NCBI RefSeq assembly: GCF_040219635.1
Contig: NZ_JAVJSC010000003.1
Location: forward strand, 1 to 62,500
DNA: 62,500 nt
From: Pyruvatibacter sp.
Lineage (GTDB): Bacteria > Pseudomonadota > Alphaproteobacteria > CGMCC-115125
Direction: 5' to 3'
Position 1 is the first letter of the stretch, and each line of letters starts with the position of its first letter. The notes under the pieces were generated by a model that was not told where the DNA came from, did not search any database, and was given only the letters and a program-made list of their open reading frames with translations. The position numbers and the translations under genes are program-made. This document shows positions 52,211-60,750 of this stretch, piece after piece.

Positions 52211-53161
52211 ATGCCCCTATCCGATCCACTCGTCATGTCGTTCGGAGACCACCTCGACGAATTGCGCCGACGCATCATCCATGCGCTCCTCGGCATCCTC
52301 CCCATCTTCATCCTCGGACTCGTCTTCGGCGGACGCATCCTCGAAGTCCTCACCATCCCCCTGCTCGACGCCCTCCGCGCCGCCGATCAGCCCGCCGGAC
52401 TCCTCGCCACCAGCCCTCTCGAAACCTTCGGCGCCTACATTAAGGTCTCGCTGATCATCTCCCTGCTCGTCTCCTTCCCCTGGCTCCTCTACCAACTCTG
52501 GCTCTTCATCTCCCCCGGCCTCTACCACCACGAACGCCGCTTCGTCTACTTCCTCATCCCCTTCTCCGCCGTGCTCACGGCCGCGTCCGCGGCATTCCTC
52601 TACTTCGCACTCCTGCCCATCTCCCTCTTCTTCCTCATCTCATTCGGAACCGCCGTCGTCCAGCCGAACGTGAACATCGAACCGCTGCCCCCCGAAATCG
52701 CGCTCGCCGAGATCCCCATGATCAACGTCGATCCCGCGGACGCCCCCGTCGGAACCATGTGGTACAACACGCGCCTCAACGAACTGCGCATCCAGACCGC
52801 CGACGACATCGTCATGGGCTTCCGAGGCCAACGCGGCGGCGCCATCGCACAGCAGTACCGCATCGGCGAATACGTCTCCCTCATCTTCTGGCTCGGGCTG
52901 GTCTTCGCCATCGCGTTCCAACTCCCCATCGTGCTCATGCTGCTCGGATGGTCCGGAATCCTCCGACCCGAAGACCTTCGCAAGGTGCGACGGTACGTCA
53001 TCTTCGGCTGCGCCATCGCCGGCGCCGTGCTCACACCGCAGGACCCATTCTCCATGCTCATGCTCGGGGGCGCCCTCTACTTCCTCTTCGAACTCGGCGT
53101 CCTGCTCATGCGCTTCGTCCCGCCCAGCCGCATCGCAGGTGAGATCGAGCAGAAACGATGA
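52211..53161 (+). CDS. tatC: Sec-independent protein translocase subunit TatC
   Basis: A 316-residue membrane protein with TatC hallmarks: MSFGDHLDELRRRI at the N-terminus, FPWLLYQLWLFISPGLYHHERR, and YVIFGCAIAGAVLTPQDPFS near the end. It recognises twin-arginine signal peptides. Compared with the usual 240-260 residues, it has an extra segment of about 65-70 residues at 150-218 between helices III and IV, hydrophilic and likely periplasmic. ATG at 52235 (MSFGDHL) is an alternative start. It overlaps tadA by four bases. Confidence 0.94.
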   Translation: MPLSDPLVMSFGDHLDELRRRIIHALLGILPIFILGLVFGGRILEVLTIPLLDALRAADQPAGLLATSPLETFGAYIKVSLIISLLVSFPWLLYQLWLFISPGLYHHERRFVYFLIPFSAVLTAASAAFLYFALLPISLFFLISFGTAVVQPNVNIEPLPPEIALAEIPMINVDPADAPVGTMWYNTRLNELRIQTADDIVMGFRGQRGGAIAQQYRIGEYVSLIFWLGLVFAIAFQLPIVLMLLGWSGILRPEDLRKVRRYVIFGCAIAGAVLTPQDPFSMLMLGGALYFLFELGVLLMRFVPPSRIAGEIEQKR

Positions 53162-53676
53162 ACGCACCGCTGCGACGATTCGTCAGACGACGCCCGACAC
53201 CCCAACACGACGTCACCGACGTCGATCGCACAATGATGGAACGCGCGCTCGAACTCGCCGCCCAGGCCGCGGCCGAGGGCGAAGTCCCCGTCGGCGCCGT
53301 CGTCTACGAAACCGAAAACGCCCACATCCTCGGCGAAGGCGCCAATCGACGAGAAACCGACGACGACCCCACCGCACACGCCGAAATGATCGCCATCCGG
53401 GCCGCGGCCAGGGCGGTCGGCGACTGGCGACTCAACCACTGCACCCTCGTCGTCACACTCGAACCATGCTGCATGTGCGCCGGCGCGATCGTCAACGCGC
53501 GCATCGGACGCCTCGTCTGCGGCGCCGACGACCCCAAGGCCGGCGCTGCCGGCTCGCTCTACCGCATCACAGAAGACCCACGCCTCAATCACCGCGTCGC
53601 ACCGATCCGGGGCGTCCTCGCCGAACGCGCGGCCGAACTGCTCCGAAACTTCTTCCGCGCCCGAAGAAAACGCTGA
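53158..53676 (+). CDS. tadA: tRNA-specific adenosine deaminase TadA
   Basis: A 172-residue zinc deaminase with HAE (His74, Glu76) and PCCMC (Cys104, Cys107), plus VGAVVYETE and ARIGRLVCGADDPKAGA. It converts the wobble adenosine of tRNA(Arg) to inosine. About 20 residues precede the usual start, rich in Arg; GTG or ATG codons further in could serve instead, but the ATGA overlap with tatC supports this ATG. It ends next to the convergent gene with no gap. Confidence 0.94.
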   Translation: MNAPLRRFVRRRPTPQHDVTDVDRTMMERALELAAQAAAEGEVPVGAVVYETENAHILGEGANRRETDDDPTAHAEMIAIRAAARAVGDWRLNHCTLVVTLEPCCMCAGAIVNARIGRLVCGADDPKAGAAGSLYRITEDPRLNHRVAPIRGVLAERAAELLRNFFRARRKR

Positions 53677-54120
53677 CTACAGCGTCAACACACGCTCGAA
53701 CGCCGACGCACGCGTCAGCCCATGCTCGACCAACGCGGCGTTGATGCGCTCCACGTCGCCACGACTGAACCGATCCTTCTCAAAACTGTCCGCATCAAAG
53801 ACACCCCACGACGCATCGCCGGAGACGCCAAAGAGCGGAATCACCATCTCAGAGAGATTGCGCGGATCGCACACGATGTGCGCGTCCCCGTGGGCATGCA
53901 CGTCCGGAATCAGCAAGCCGACACGCTCACGCCAGGATCGACCGCACATCCCCGTCAACGCGATCGGCGAACACGCCGGACGGTCGCGGCAGGGACCGAG
54001 AGTCATCTCATCACCCGCCGGAGCAATCTCGTAAAAACCGATCCACGACCAGCCGAGACGCTCCGCCTCCGGCCAGAGCCCATCCACGAAACGCTGCATC
54101 AATTCAATGCGATCAGCCAT
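53677..54120 (-). CDS. Free methionine-(R)-sulfoxide reductase, GAF-domain type
   Basis: A 147-residue GAF-domain protein. WSWIGFYEIA, LGPCRDRPACSPIALTGMCG, IPDVHAHGDAHIVCDPRNLSE and MVIPLFGV align in order with fRMsr enzymes, including the three cysteines in PAC, GMCG and IVCD. The enzyme reduces free methionine-R-sulfoxide. The residues after LFGV (WGVFDADSFEKDRFS) also fit. The start is ATG at 54120. Confidence 0.85.
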   Translation of the reverse strand: MADRIELMQRFVDGLWPEAERLGWSWIGFYEIAPAGDEMTLGPCRDRPACSPIALTGMCGRSWRERVGLLIPDVHAHGDAHIVCDPRNLSEMVIPLFGVSGDASWGVFDADSFEKDRFSRGDVERINAALVEHGLTRASAFERVLTL

Positions 54121-54196
54121 GACGCCAGCATAGCGCGCGACAGAAGCGCCGGGAGGGTGAATCCCGCGCTCCGCGTCGATCATGATCAGAGAGCGA

Positions 54197-54436
54197 TCAG
54201 AGCGTCGCCGACGTGAACGGCAGAAGACCCATGTAGCGGGAACGCTTGATCGCACGGGCGATCATGCGCTGCTCGCGGGCAGTCGTGCCGAGACGCTTGC
54301 GACCGTAAATCTTGCCGTTGGGGCTGAGCATCCGGCGAAGCGACTCAACATCCTTGTAATCGACGTACTTGACGCCGTTGGCGGATTCCTTGATCACGGT
54401 CGGCTTGTTCCCGGAGAATCGGCTGAACTGGCTCAT
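54197..54436 (-). CDS. rpsR: 30S ribosomal protein bS18
   Basis: A 79-residue ribosomal protein with the S18 core: VKYVDYKDVESLRRMLSPNGKIYGRKRLG, then TTAREQRMIARAIKRSRYMGLLPFT. This binds 16S rRNA near protein S6 in the platform. The usual neighbours rpsF, ssb and rplI are absent. The start at MSQFSRFSG is preferred; an upstream reading of 15 codons lacks family support. Confidence 0.95.
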   Translation of the reverse strand: MSQFSRFSGNKPTVIKESANGVKYVDYKDVESLRRMLSPNGKIYGRKRLGTTAREQRMIARAIKRSRYMGLLPFTSATL

Positions 54437-54570
54437 ATTGCTGCTTTCCTCGTCATGGACTTGGGCGGCCCGGCGACTCACGCCGGGCGACGGGCGTTCA
54501 AAACGCGAGCCGAGCAGTATAACAACTCAGACGCCAATCGCCACCAATCAGACATCACCCGAACGACGCG

Positions 54571-55563
54571 TCACCGACGACGCGTCACCACCGCCTCGGC
54601 GAGCCCAAGCAGACAGTCACGCGCCGCCGACGCCGGCTGGGACGTCATGAGGTCGATCGCGTCCTGCACATACGAACGCGCCAGGCCCGCGGCATAGCCG
54701 ACCGACTCCGTCCGCTGAAGCAGAGACGCCACGCCGGACGAATCCCCAGACCGAATCACCGTCAGCGACGCATCACGGTCCGCCGGATCCACCGTCGCGA
54801 GATGATGAATCAGCGGCAACGTCAACTTGCCCTTCTCGAGATCCTTCCCCAACGACTTCCCGACAACCGAAGCCTCGCCCAACAGGTCAAGCAGGTCGTC
54901 CTGAATCTGGAACGCAAGACCGATGCGACGACCATACTCGCCAAACGCCATACACCGGGCTTCGTCGCACCCGCCGCTCGCGGCCCCCAACTCGCATGCC
55001 GCGGCAATCAGCGACGCCGTCTTCCGCTCAATGATCTCGAAGTACGTTTCCTCGTCGAGATCCCAGTCGCCCCGGTGATGCAACTGAAGCAATTCGCCCT
55101 CGCAGACGACGCTCGTCACCGCGCCGACGCGCAGAGCGATGCGCTGATCGTCAATCTGACTGCACAGGTGAAACGATCGCGCAATCAGGTAGTCGCCGAG
55201 AATGACCGCCGCCTCGTTGCCGCGAAGCGCGTTCACGGTGCGCCCGCCACGTCGCATGTCCGCCTCGTCGAGCACGTCATCGTGCACGAGCGTGGCCATG
55301 TGGACCATCTCCATGACGGCGCCGACGGTTACGGCGTCGTCCGACAACGCCCCCCCATCGCTCGCGGCAAGGCCGCTCAGCATCACCAGCGTCGGACGCA
55401 GCATCTTGCCACGATACGACTCAACATGCCGACACAGGTCCGCAACCGGAGGCAGCCGCGAGTCGAGCTGGTCGCTGAACCGACGCTCCACGCGATGAAG
55501 ACCCGCCTCGATGGAGGCGACGATCCGTTCATCCCGGGCGTCGATGGGCAAAAGGGCAGGCAT
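54571..55563 (-). CDS. Polyprenyl diphosphate synthase
   Basis: A 330-residue prenyl chain elongation enzyme. The first aspartate motif is in LVHDDVLDEADMRRG, preceded by VEMVHMATL-like MEMVHMATL, and the second is FQIQDDLLDLLG. GKxLRP-like YRGKMLRPTLVML and GKSLGKDLEKGKLTLPLI are also present. It makes a long-chain isoprenoid (octaprenyl-like) for quinones. The alanine and small residues before the first motif suggest a long product, but length cannot be fixed. ATG 55563 is the start; TTG 55596 is unlikely. Confidence 0.92.
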   Translation of the reverse strand: MPALLPIDARDERIVASIEAGLHRVERRFSDQLDSRLPPVADLCRHVESYRGKMLRPTLVMLSGLAASDGGALSDDAVTVGAVMEMVHMATLVHDDVLDEADMRRGGRTVNALRGNEAAVILGDYLIARSFHLCSQIDDQRIALRVGAVTSVVCEGELLQLHHRGDWDLDEETYFEIIERKTASLIAAACELGAASGGCDEARCMAFGEYGRRIGLAFQIQDDLLDLLGEASVVGKSLGKDLEKGKLTLPLIHHLATVDPADRDASLTVIRSGDSSGVASLLQRTESVGYAAGLARSYVQDAIDLMTSQPASAARDCLLGLAEAVVTRRR

Positions 55564-55790
55564 TGCGGAGAAGTCTACATCGCGGTGAGTGGGCAATCAA
55601 TCATTTCAATAATAATTGAAAACAACAATTTCGGAGTGTCGCGGCGGGTTCCGGGCGTGCGATCGACGCGGCATGAGAGCGGACCGCGTTGTGAACCACA
55701 GCCCCGCCCGAATCAGGCGCCGCAGAGCACCCAACGATCCGAGACGCGTCCGGATGCGCTGTTCCGGGGGGACATTTCTGAGGCCGCGAC

Positions 55791-55837
55791 GAATGTGCGG
55801 CTGGCAGGCTGCGCCGAAGCGACTGGAACCGCGCTAG
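55791..55837. repeat. Copy of the IS-linked repeat
   Basis: This 47-base segment aligns without gaps to 216-262 with 37 identical bases, and ends GACTGGAACCGCGCTAG like GACTGAAACTGCTCTAG at the other site. It contains GCGGCT-GGCA-GGCTGC, the equivalent of the hairpin there, with wobble pairs replacing Watson-Crick pairs. Its CTA at 55834-55836 is the stop codon of the methyltransferase on the minus strand. Confidence 0.7.
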
Positions 55838-56685
55838 CGTTCGGCGACGATGTAGGCGACCCATGACGGGTCGTTCTCGGTCCGATCGACGGGTTCGAAG
55901 ACGCCGTTGCCCTCCTCCGAGTCCTCTTCGGCGCCCTCCCAGTAGACGGTCGAGCGTGAGAAGCCGGCTTCGGCGAGGAGTTCACGGATCTCCGGGAGCG
56001 ACCACATCCGCCACTCGTAGGAGAAGGCCCGCTTCATCTTGGAGCCGTCCTTGAAGTTGAAGTGGATGTAGCAGCGGAGGGTGTTGCTGATCGGATCGAA
56101 ATCGTCCTGCTCCCAGACGTACTTGAACTTCCGGTCGATCTTGCGTTCCTCGACGATGTCCTGGCACGCCTCGTACCCGCCGTAGCAGTCCATGAAGAGG
56201 ATGCCGTCGTCGATGAGGGAGTCACGCACGCCCTTGAAGTAGGCGCGGAGCTGATCGCGCGTCTTGAAGCAGAAGTACGAGAAGTTCATCGCCAGCACCG
56301 CATCGACGGGATCGGTGCGGACGGTCAGGACGTCGTCCTGCACGACCGTCAGACGATTCTGCGCGGCTTCCGGGAGGATGGAGATGTTGTTCTTGCGCCC
56401 CCACTCCAGCACTTCCGCGTCGAAATCGACGCAGATCGCGCGATTGGTCGGGCGTCGCCGGGTCCATTCGCAGGAGGTGTTGCACGTGCCGCAGAAGTCC
56501 TCACGGATGAGTTCCGCGTGCCGCCCGCGCAGGTCCTTGAACGTCTCGTCCACGAAGTCGATCTCCGCCTCGACGCACTGAACGGACTCCTGGTAAAGGA
56601 CGTGCCGGTCGTGCTTCGCGGCCATGGAGACCTTCGCCTTGCGATCCTTCTTGTCCTGCTTCTTGCTCATGATGGCCGTCGTCAT
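55834..56685 (-). CDS. Class I SAM-dependent methyltransferase
   Basis: A 283-residue enzyme. LIREDFCGTCNTSCEW is the glycine-rich SAM-binding strand-loop, followed by AICVDFDAEVLEWG (acidic ribose-binding residue), VVQDDVLTVRTDPVDAVLAMNFSYFCF and a later SLIDDGILFMDCYGG. The N-terminus is Lys-rich. The target is not clear. The ATG at 56670 (MSKKQDK) is as plausible as 56685. The stop lies in the repeat at 55791-55837. Confidence 0.85.
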   Translation of the reverse strand: MTTAIMSKKQDKKDRKAKVSMAAKHDRHVLYQESVQCVEAEIDFVDETFKDLRGRHAELIREDFCGTCNTSCEWTRRRPTNRAICVDFDAEVLEWGRKNNISILPEAAQNRLTVVQDDVLTVRTDPVDAVLAMNFSYFCFKTRDQLRAYFKGVRDSLIDDGILFMDCYGGYEACQDIVEERKIDRKFKYVWEQDDFDPISNTLRCYIHFNFKDGSKMKRAFSYEWRMWSLPEIRELLAEAGFSRSTVYWEGAEEDSEEGNGVFEPVDRTENDPSWVAYIVAER

Positions 56686-56797
56686 GCGTCCTTCCTCGGG
56701 GTGGTATGATCACTCGCGCGCCGCCCGACGCCGTCCGTCGCGCGCCGAAGAGTGTAAGTCATAGCGTGCATCGACTGCAGCCGTCAGGCGGAAATCC

Positions 56798-57580
56798 ATG
56801 ACGGATCGTTCAACCTCCGCATCCCGCGCCCCGATTCAGTGGCGTTCCATCGGCGCTTCGGCGCGGCTGACGCACGCCGACTGGCTCGATGCCGCGAGGT
56901 CGCTGGCGCCGGAATCGATCGACCTCCTGTACGTCGATCCCCCATTCAACACCGGATCGCGGCAAGAGGCGAATGAAGGCGCCTTCGTCGACAGTTGGCC
57001 CTCGCCCCAGGCGTACGTGGCGTGGATGCGAGCGCGTCTCGAAGCGGCGCTCCCGGCGATGCACAGGCGCGGAAACCTGCTCATTCACGTCGATTGGCGG
57101 ACATCCCACCATGTCCGGCTCATGCTCGACGACCTGCTGGGGGCGGATCACTTCGTTAACCACCTGATCTGGTCGTACGGCCTCGGCGGCTCCTCACCCC
57201 GTCGTTTCGCCCGCAAACACGACGATATCCTGTTCTACGCGATCGACCCGGATGCGTACTGGTTCGACCCGCCCCAGGTGCCCGCGACAAGCCGTCGCAT
57301 GGCCGGACGCTCCAAGAAGGCCACCGACGTCCTGGATGTCCCCGCCCTCAACAACATGGCCCACGAGCGGGTCGGATGGCCGACGCAGAAGCCACTCGCC
57401 CTTCTGCGTATGCTTATTCAGGGGTGCTGCCCACCCGATGGCGCGGTCTTCGACCCGTGCTGCGGCTCCGGCACCACGCTCGTCGCGGCCATCGAGACCG
57501 GCCGACACGCGGTCGGCGCCGACATCAACCCGGACGCCGTTCGCGTCGCTCAGTTACGCATTCTTCAAGCACAGGAATAA
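56798..57580 (+). CDS. Site-specific DNA methyltransferase, beta class
   Basis: A 260-residue N6-adenine or N4-cytosine DNA methyltransferase. The catalytic motif IV DPPFNTG is at about 47-53, and the SAM-binding motif I FDPCCGSGTTLVAA is near the C-terminus (about 222), which is the beta-class order. No target recognition domain of normal size is obvious; the middle (SYGLGGSSPRRFARKHDDIL) may serve. No restriction enzyme gene is adjacent, so it is probably an orphan regulator-type methylase. The recognition site cannot be told. Confidence 0.9.
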   Translation: MTDRSTSASRAPIQWRSIGASARLTHADWLDAARSLAPESIDLLYVDPPFNTGSRQEANEGAFVDSWPSPQAYVAWMRARLEAALPAMHRRGNLLIHVDWRTSHHVRLMLDDLLGADHFVNHLIWSYGLGGSSPRRFARKHDDILFYAIDPDAYWFDPPQVPATSRRMAGRSKKATDVLDVPALNNMAHERVGWPTQKPLALLRMLIQGCCPPDGAVFDPCCGSGTTLVAAIETGRHAVGADINPDAVRVAQLRILQAQE

Positions 57581-57587
57581 GACACCC

Positions 57588-59195
57588 ATGAAGAAGGTCC
57601 TCATCGCTCTGTTCATCGTCGGCGTCCTCGCCGCCGGTGGACTCGCCGCCCTCCTGTTGACGCCCGCGGGCAAGAATCTGCTCGGCAACGTCGCGGCATC
57701 GGGGGCCGGACAGAACCTCCAGAACTACCTCGCAAAGCAGATCGTCAAGGTCGCCAACACCTACATCGTCCCCGAGATCGAATTCCAGAAACTCACCTAC
57801 CAGCAACCCGGCACCATCATCCTTGACGGCGTCACCTTCACGGCGCCTGACTCCACCGAAGTCATCACCTGCAAGTCGATCACCGTCACGCTCGCGGAGG
57901 TCCCCAGGATCGGCGAGCCGCTCGTCTTCGAGGCCATCGTCCTCGACACCCCCGACCTGCGCCTCATCCGGACGACCGGCGCCGACGGCGAAAGCGGCTT
58001 CAAGGGACTCGTGCCCTTCGCAAAGACGAAGAACATCAAGAACCAGGAGGACCAGCCGGAAGACACCCGCCTCAGCAACGTCTTCAGCATCCGCGAACTC
58101 AAGATCGTCAACGGCATCATCGAGATGCGCGAAGAGGGCGACGAAGAGGCGATGGAACTCACCGACCTCAACATGACTCTCAACGCGACCCCCGATGACG
58201 CCGGCGAGCCCGGCTGGTACAAGCTCGACACCGTCGTCGGACGCAAACCCGTCTTCGAACTCGATCTCAAGGGGCGAATCAACATTGACACCTTCGTCGC
58301 GGAACTCGACGAAACCACGCTCGAGACGCACCTCCATGAAGACAACTACAGCTCACTCCCCGTCGCCTTGCAGAATGCGCTGCGCCAGTACAAGGCGAAG
58401 GGCGACCTCAAGGCGACCCTCTCGGGACGCCTCCCACTCACCGACTGGAAAGCGTCCGATCTCGAGATCGACGGGGCGCTCGATGACTTCAACCTGACGT
58501 TCACGAAGATCGAAGTTCCGATCAAGAAGGCGCAGTTCGATGCGCGCCTCGCACAGGGGATCGCGACGCTGCCGACGTTCGACATCAATGCGCTGAACGG
58601 TTCGATCGCCGTGACGGACGCCTCCGTCGATCTGAATGCGACCGACATGCCGATGTCCGCCTCGTGGACGATCACCGATGTCGATCTCGACAAGTTCTTC
58701 CGCGCCCAGGCGACGGACGCCAATCTGCCGAAGCTCAAAGGCATCCTGAACACATCAGGCGGCGTCCGCGCGTCGGCCGCGAACCTGCCCGCGTCCGTCG
58801 AGGGATCCGGCGATCTCAAGATCCGAAATGGTCAGCTCATCGCCATCCCCGTGCTCACCGACCTCGCCGACCTCCTCGACGTCGTCGGACAGATCACCGG
58901 CAATGCGTACGAACCCCAGGACAAGCTCGACGTCGACTTCAAACTCACCGGCAAGGGCGTGGATTTGTCCTCGTTCGTCGCGGAGACGAAGGCGGTCGTC
59001 GCTCGCGGGAAGGGGCTCATCAGCTACGAGCGGACGCTCGACCTGACGGTGAACGCCGGCCCCATGGAGAAGGTCCAGAACATGCTCGGCAAGGTCGGCG
59101 ACGTCCTCGGCGCCGTCACCGACAAACTCGTCAAGTACAGCGTGACGGGGCCGGTCGGCGATCCGAAGGTCGGCGTCAAACCGCTGGGACTCTGA
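57588..59195 (+). CDS. AsmA-like inner-membrane-anchored protein
   Basis: A 535-residue protein with an N-terminal membrane helix (residues 4-26) and long beta-rich repeats ending in LDLTVNAGPMEKVQNMLGKV and VKYSVTGPVGDPKVGVKPLG, the C-terminal pattern of AsmA/YhdP-type proteins. Such proteins span the periplasm and are implicated in phospholipid transport to the outer membrane. Only the C-terminal third is clearly of this type. It begins 7 bases after the DNA methyltransferase stop and is probably co-transcribed with it. Confidence 0.8.
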   Translation: MKKVLIALFIVGVLAAGGLAALLLTPAGKNLLGNVAASGAGQNLQNYLAKQIVKVANTYIVPEIEFQKLTYQQPGTIILDGVTFTAPDSTEVITCKSITVTLAEVPRIGEPLVFEAIVLDTPDLRLIRTTGADGESGFKGLVPFAKTKNIKNQEDQPEDTRLSNVFSIRELKIVNGIIEMREEGDEEAMELTDLNMTLNATPDDAGEPGWYKLDTVVGRKPVFELDLKGRINIDTFVAELDETTLETHLHEDNYSSLPVALQNALRQYKAKGDLKATLSGRLPLTDWKASDLEIDGALDDFNLTFTKIEVPIKKAQFDARLAQGIATLPTFDINALNGSIAVTDASVDLNATDMPMSASWTITDVDLDKFFRAQATDANLPKLKGILNTSGGVRASAANLPASVEGSGDLKIRNGQLIAIPVLTDLADLLDVVGQITGNAYEPQDKLDVDFKLTGKGVDLSSFVAETKAVVARGKGLISYERTLDLTVNAGPMEKVQNMLGKVGDVLGAVTDKLVKYSVTGPVGDPKVGVKPLGL

Positions 59196-59215
59196 GCGGA
59201 AGCGTCGCCGTCAGT

Positions 59216-59249
59216 CTCAAACGAACCCGGATCCCGTCGGGGATCCGGG
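59216..59249 (-). terminator. Terminator between convergent genes at 59.2 kb
   Basis: CCCGGATCC at 59226-59234 pairs with GGATCCGGG at 59241-59249 around a 6-base loop. On the minus strand it is followed by TTCGTTTGAG, a weak T-rich tail, 33 bases past the stop of the minus-strand gene. It probably serves that gene and perhaps the convergent one. Confidence 0.6.
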
Positions 59250-59281
59250 CCGGGGTCGGAAGGTGCGTCAGCGGGTGGCGG

Positions 59282-60472
59282 TCACTGGATCACGACCGTC
59301 CGCGCGGGCGCGGCCACCGTGCGGCGTTCCGGTGTGATCTCGACTTCGATGCAGTCCAGGCACGCGTTGAGGGCCGCGACCAGGGCGTCGCAGGCGAGGT
59401 CCAACGCGGCGTCGAGAATGGCGTCGGCGTTGTCCTTGGCGATCTGCAGCGCCAGATCGGCCGCGGCCTTGGCGGCCTCGATCGCGGCGCGCTTGGCGAT
59501 CTCCTCCGCGATGACCCGCGCAGTCTCGAGAATCACGCATGCCGCGGCCAGCGCGGAGCCGACGAAGGGAATCGACGCCAGGCGCAGGCAGCGCACCAGT
59601 CGAATGGCGATCGTCGCGATGCGCCAGGCGAGCAGCGCCGCCTTCGCCACCGCGATCGCATCCATGGCGATGTTGTACGCGGCGATGGCCTTGGAAATCG
59701 CGTGCGCCCAGTCCGCCTGAGCGGCGGCCACGGCGAGGTCGTACGCCGCCTGCGCCGCATTGACGCACGCCTGATCCACGACGATCGTGCCGTCACAGTC
59801 AAATGCGTCGATCACACCCTGCAGCGCATTCTCGCACCCGCCGCCGGCTGAACTGATGTTCATCGACGCCTGGGGCGTCGCGAAGTACTCCGGATCCTGC
59901 GCCACCATGAGGACGTGATGCAGGCCGTACTCCGGGGTCGTCGCCGTGAACTGGTACGCGATGACCTCGCGCGCGCCGAGGTTCGTCGCGATGCTCGCAT
60001 AGACGCCCACCGCCTCGAACTGATTGTCCTCGATCCACTGCAGATCCTCGGGATCAACCTGTACGCCTTCGTCGATCACCGCCTGCTCGACGTCCGCCGG
60101 CGTCAGCAGGACGTCATAGACGTCCAGGACGAACGCCTCGCCGTCGGCGTTGACGCCGGGGTACAGCCCCGGCGCGTCGATCTGCTCGAACATGTCGTAG
60201 GGCAGGTGGGTCGTGCCGGGGTCGGCGCCGAAGATGTCTTCGTGCACCTCGCGCGGAAAGCCTTCGAGTTCGTCGGCGAGTCCCGGATCGGGGAAAGGCA
60301 TCGGACCGGATGTCGGGCGGCTGGGCGCGGGCGTCGTGCCCGTCTGCGCGCTCGCCGATTGCATGGCGGGATAGATGGCGAGGTTCACCATCAGCCCCAT
60401 CGCGGCGCCGAGCATGAATGGACTGCGGATGAACATTCTCACAAGTCGCCGCGGGTTGATTCGACGCGTCAT
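59282..60472 (-). CDS. Hypothetical exported Ala-rich helical protein
   Basis: A 396-residue protein of no known family. A signal or anchor occurs at about residues 18-44 (SPFMLGAAMGLMVNLAIYPA). Residues 65-210 are acidic with beta-type segments (EAFVLDVYDVLLTPADVEQ). Residues 220-380 are long Ala-rich helices, partly hydrophobic (AKAALLAWRIATIAIRLVRC), with several cysteines. The start at MTRRINPRR has AGGAG at the right distance. Possible roles include a membrane-associated helical bundle; none can be assigned. Confidence 0.8.
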   Translation of the reverse strand: MTRRINPRRLVRMFIRSPFMLGAAMGLMVNLAIYPAMQSASAQTGTTPAPSRPTSGPMPFPDPGLADELEGFPREVHEDIFGADPGTTHLPYDMFEQIDAPGLYPGVNADGEAFVLDVYDVLLTPADVEQAVIDEGVQVDPEDLQWIEDNQFEAVGVYASIATNLGAREVIAYQFTATTPEYGLHHVLMVAQDPEYFATPQASMNISSAGGGCENALQGVIDAFDCDGTIVVDQACVNAAQAAYDLAVAAAQADWAHAISKAIAAYNIAMDAIAVAKAALLAWRIATIAIRLVRCLRLASIPFVGSALAAACVILETARVIAEEIAKRAAIEAAKAAADLALQIAKDNADAILDAALDLACDALVAALNACLDCIEVEITPERRTVAAPARTVVIQ

Positions 60473-60624
60473 CTTCAATTCTCCTGACAACGGGAAACGA
60501 GGAACTCAAACAACTCGTCGAACGTAGGTCAGGGCGCGTCGGGACCCGCCAGGGATTCGCCCCGTTGCCGACGCCTTGGCTGCGGGCCGCGACAGATGGC
60601 GGAAACTTCCGCGTTCACACCCGA

Positions 60625-60664
60625 CAAAACGACGACCGTCCGGCTCGAATGAACCGGACGGTCG
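60625..60664 (-). terminator. Terminator downstream of the DUF1579 gene
   Basis: CGACCGTCCGG at 60633-60643 pairs perfectly with CCGGACGGTCG at 60654-60664. On the minus strand the stem is followed by TCGTTTTGTCG. It lies 86 bases past the stop of the DUF1579 gene. Confidence 0.75.
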
Positions 60665-60710
60665 GGATCGGACATTGAGATGTCGCTCGGTCGCAGCCAC
60701 GCGTCAGCGC

Positions 60711-60730
60711 GTGTGCGGCCCGAAGGCCGC
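60711..60730. repeat. Hairpin core matching the 5' repeat
   Basis: GTGTGCGGCCCGAAGGCCGC matches 218-237 at 19 of 20 positions and forms the same GC-rich hairpin. It lies between the terminator and the 3' end of the DUF1579 gene. Longer similarity to the other copies is weak here. Confidence 0.5.
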
Positions 60731-60750
60731 GGCGGCGCGATCAGCCCTGG

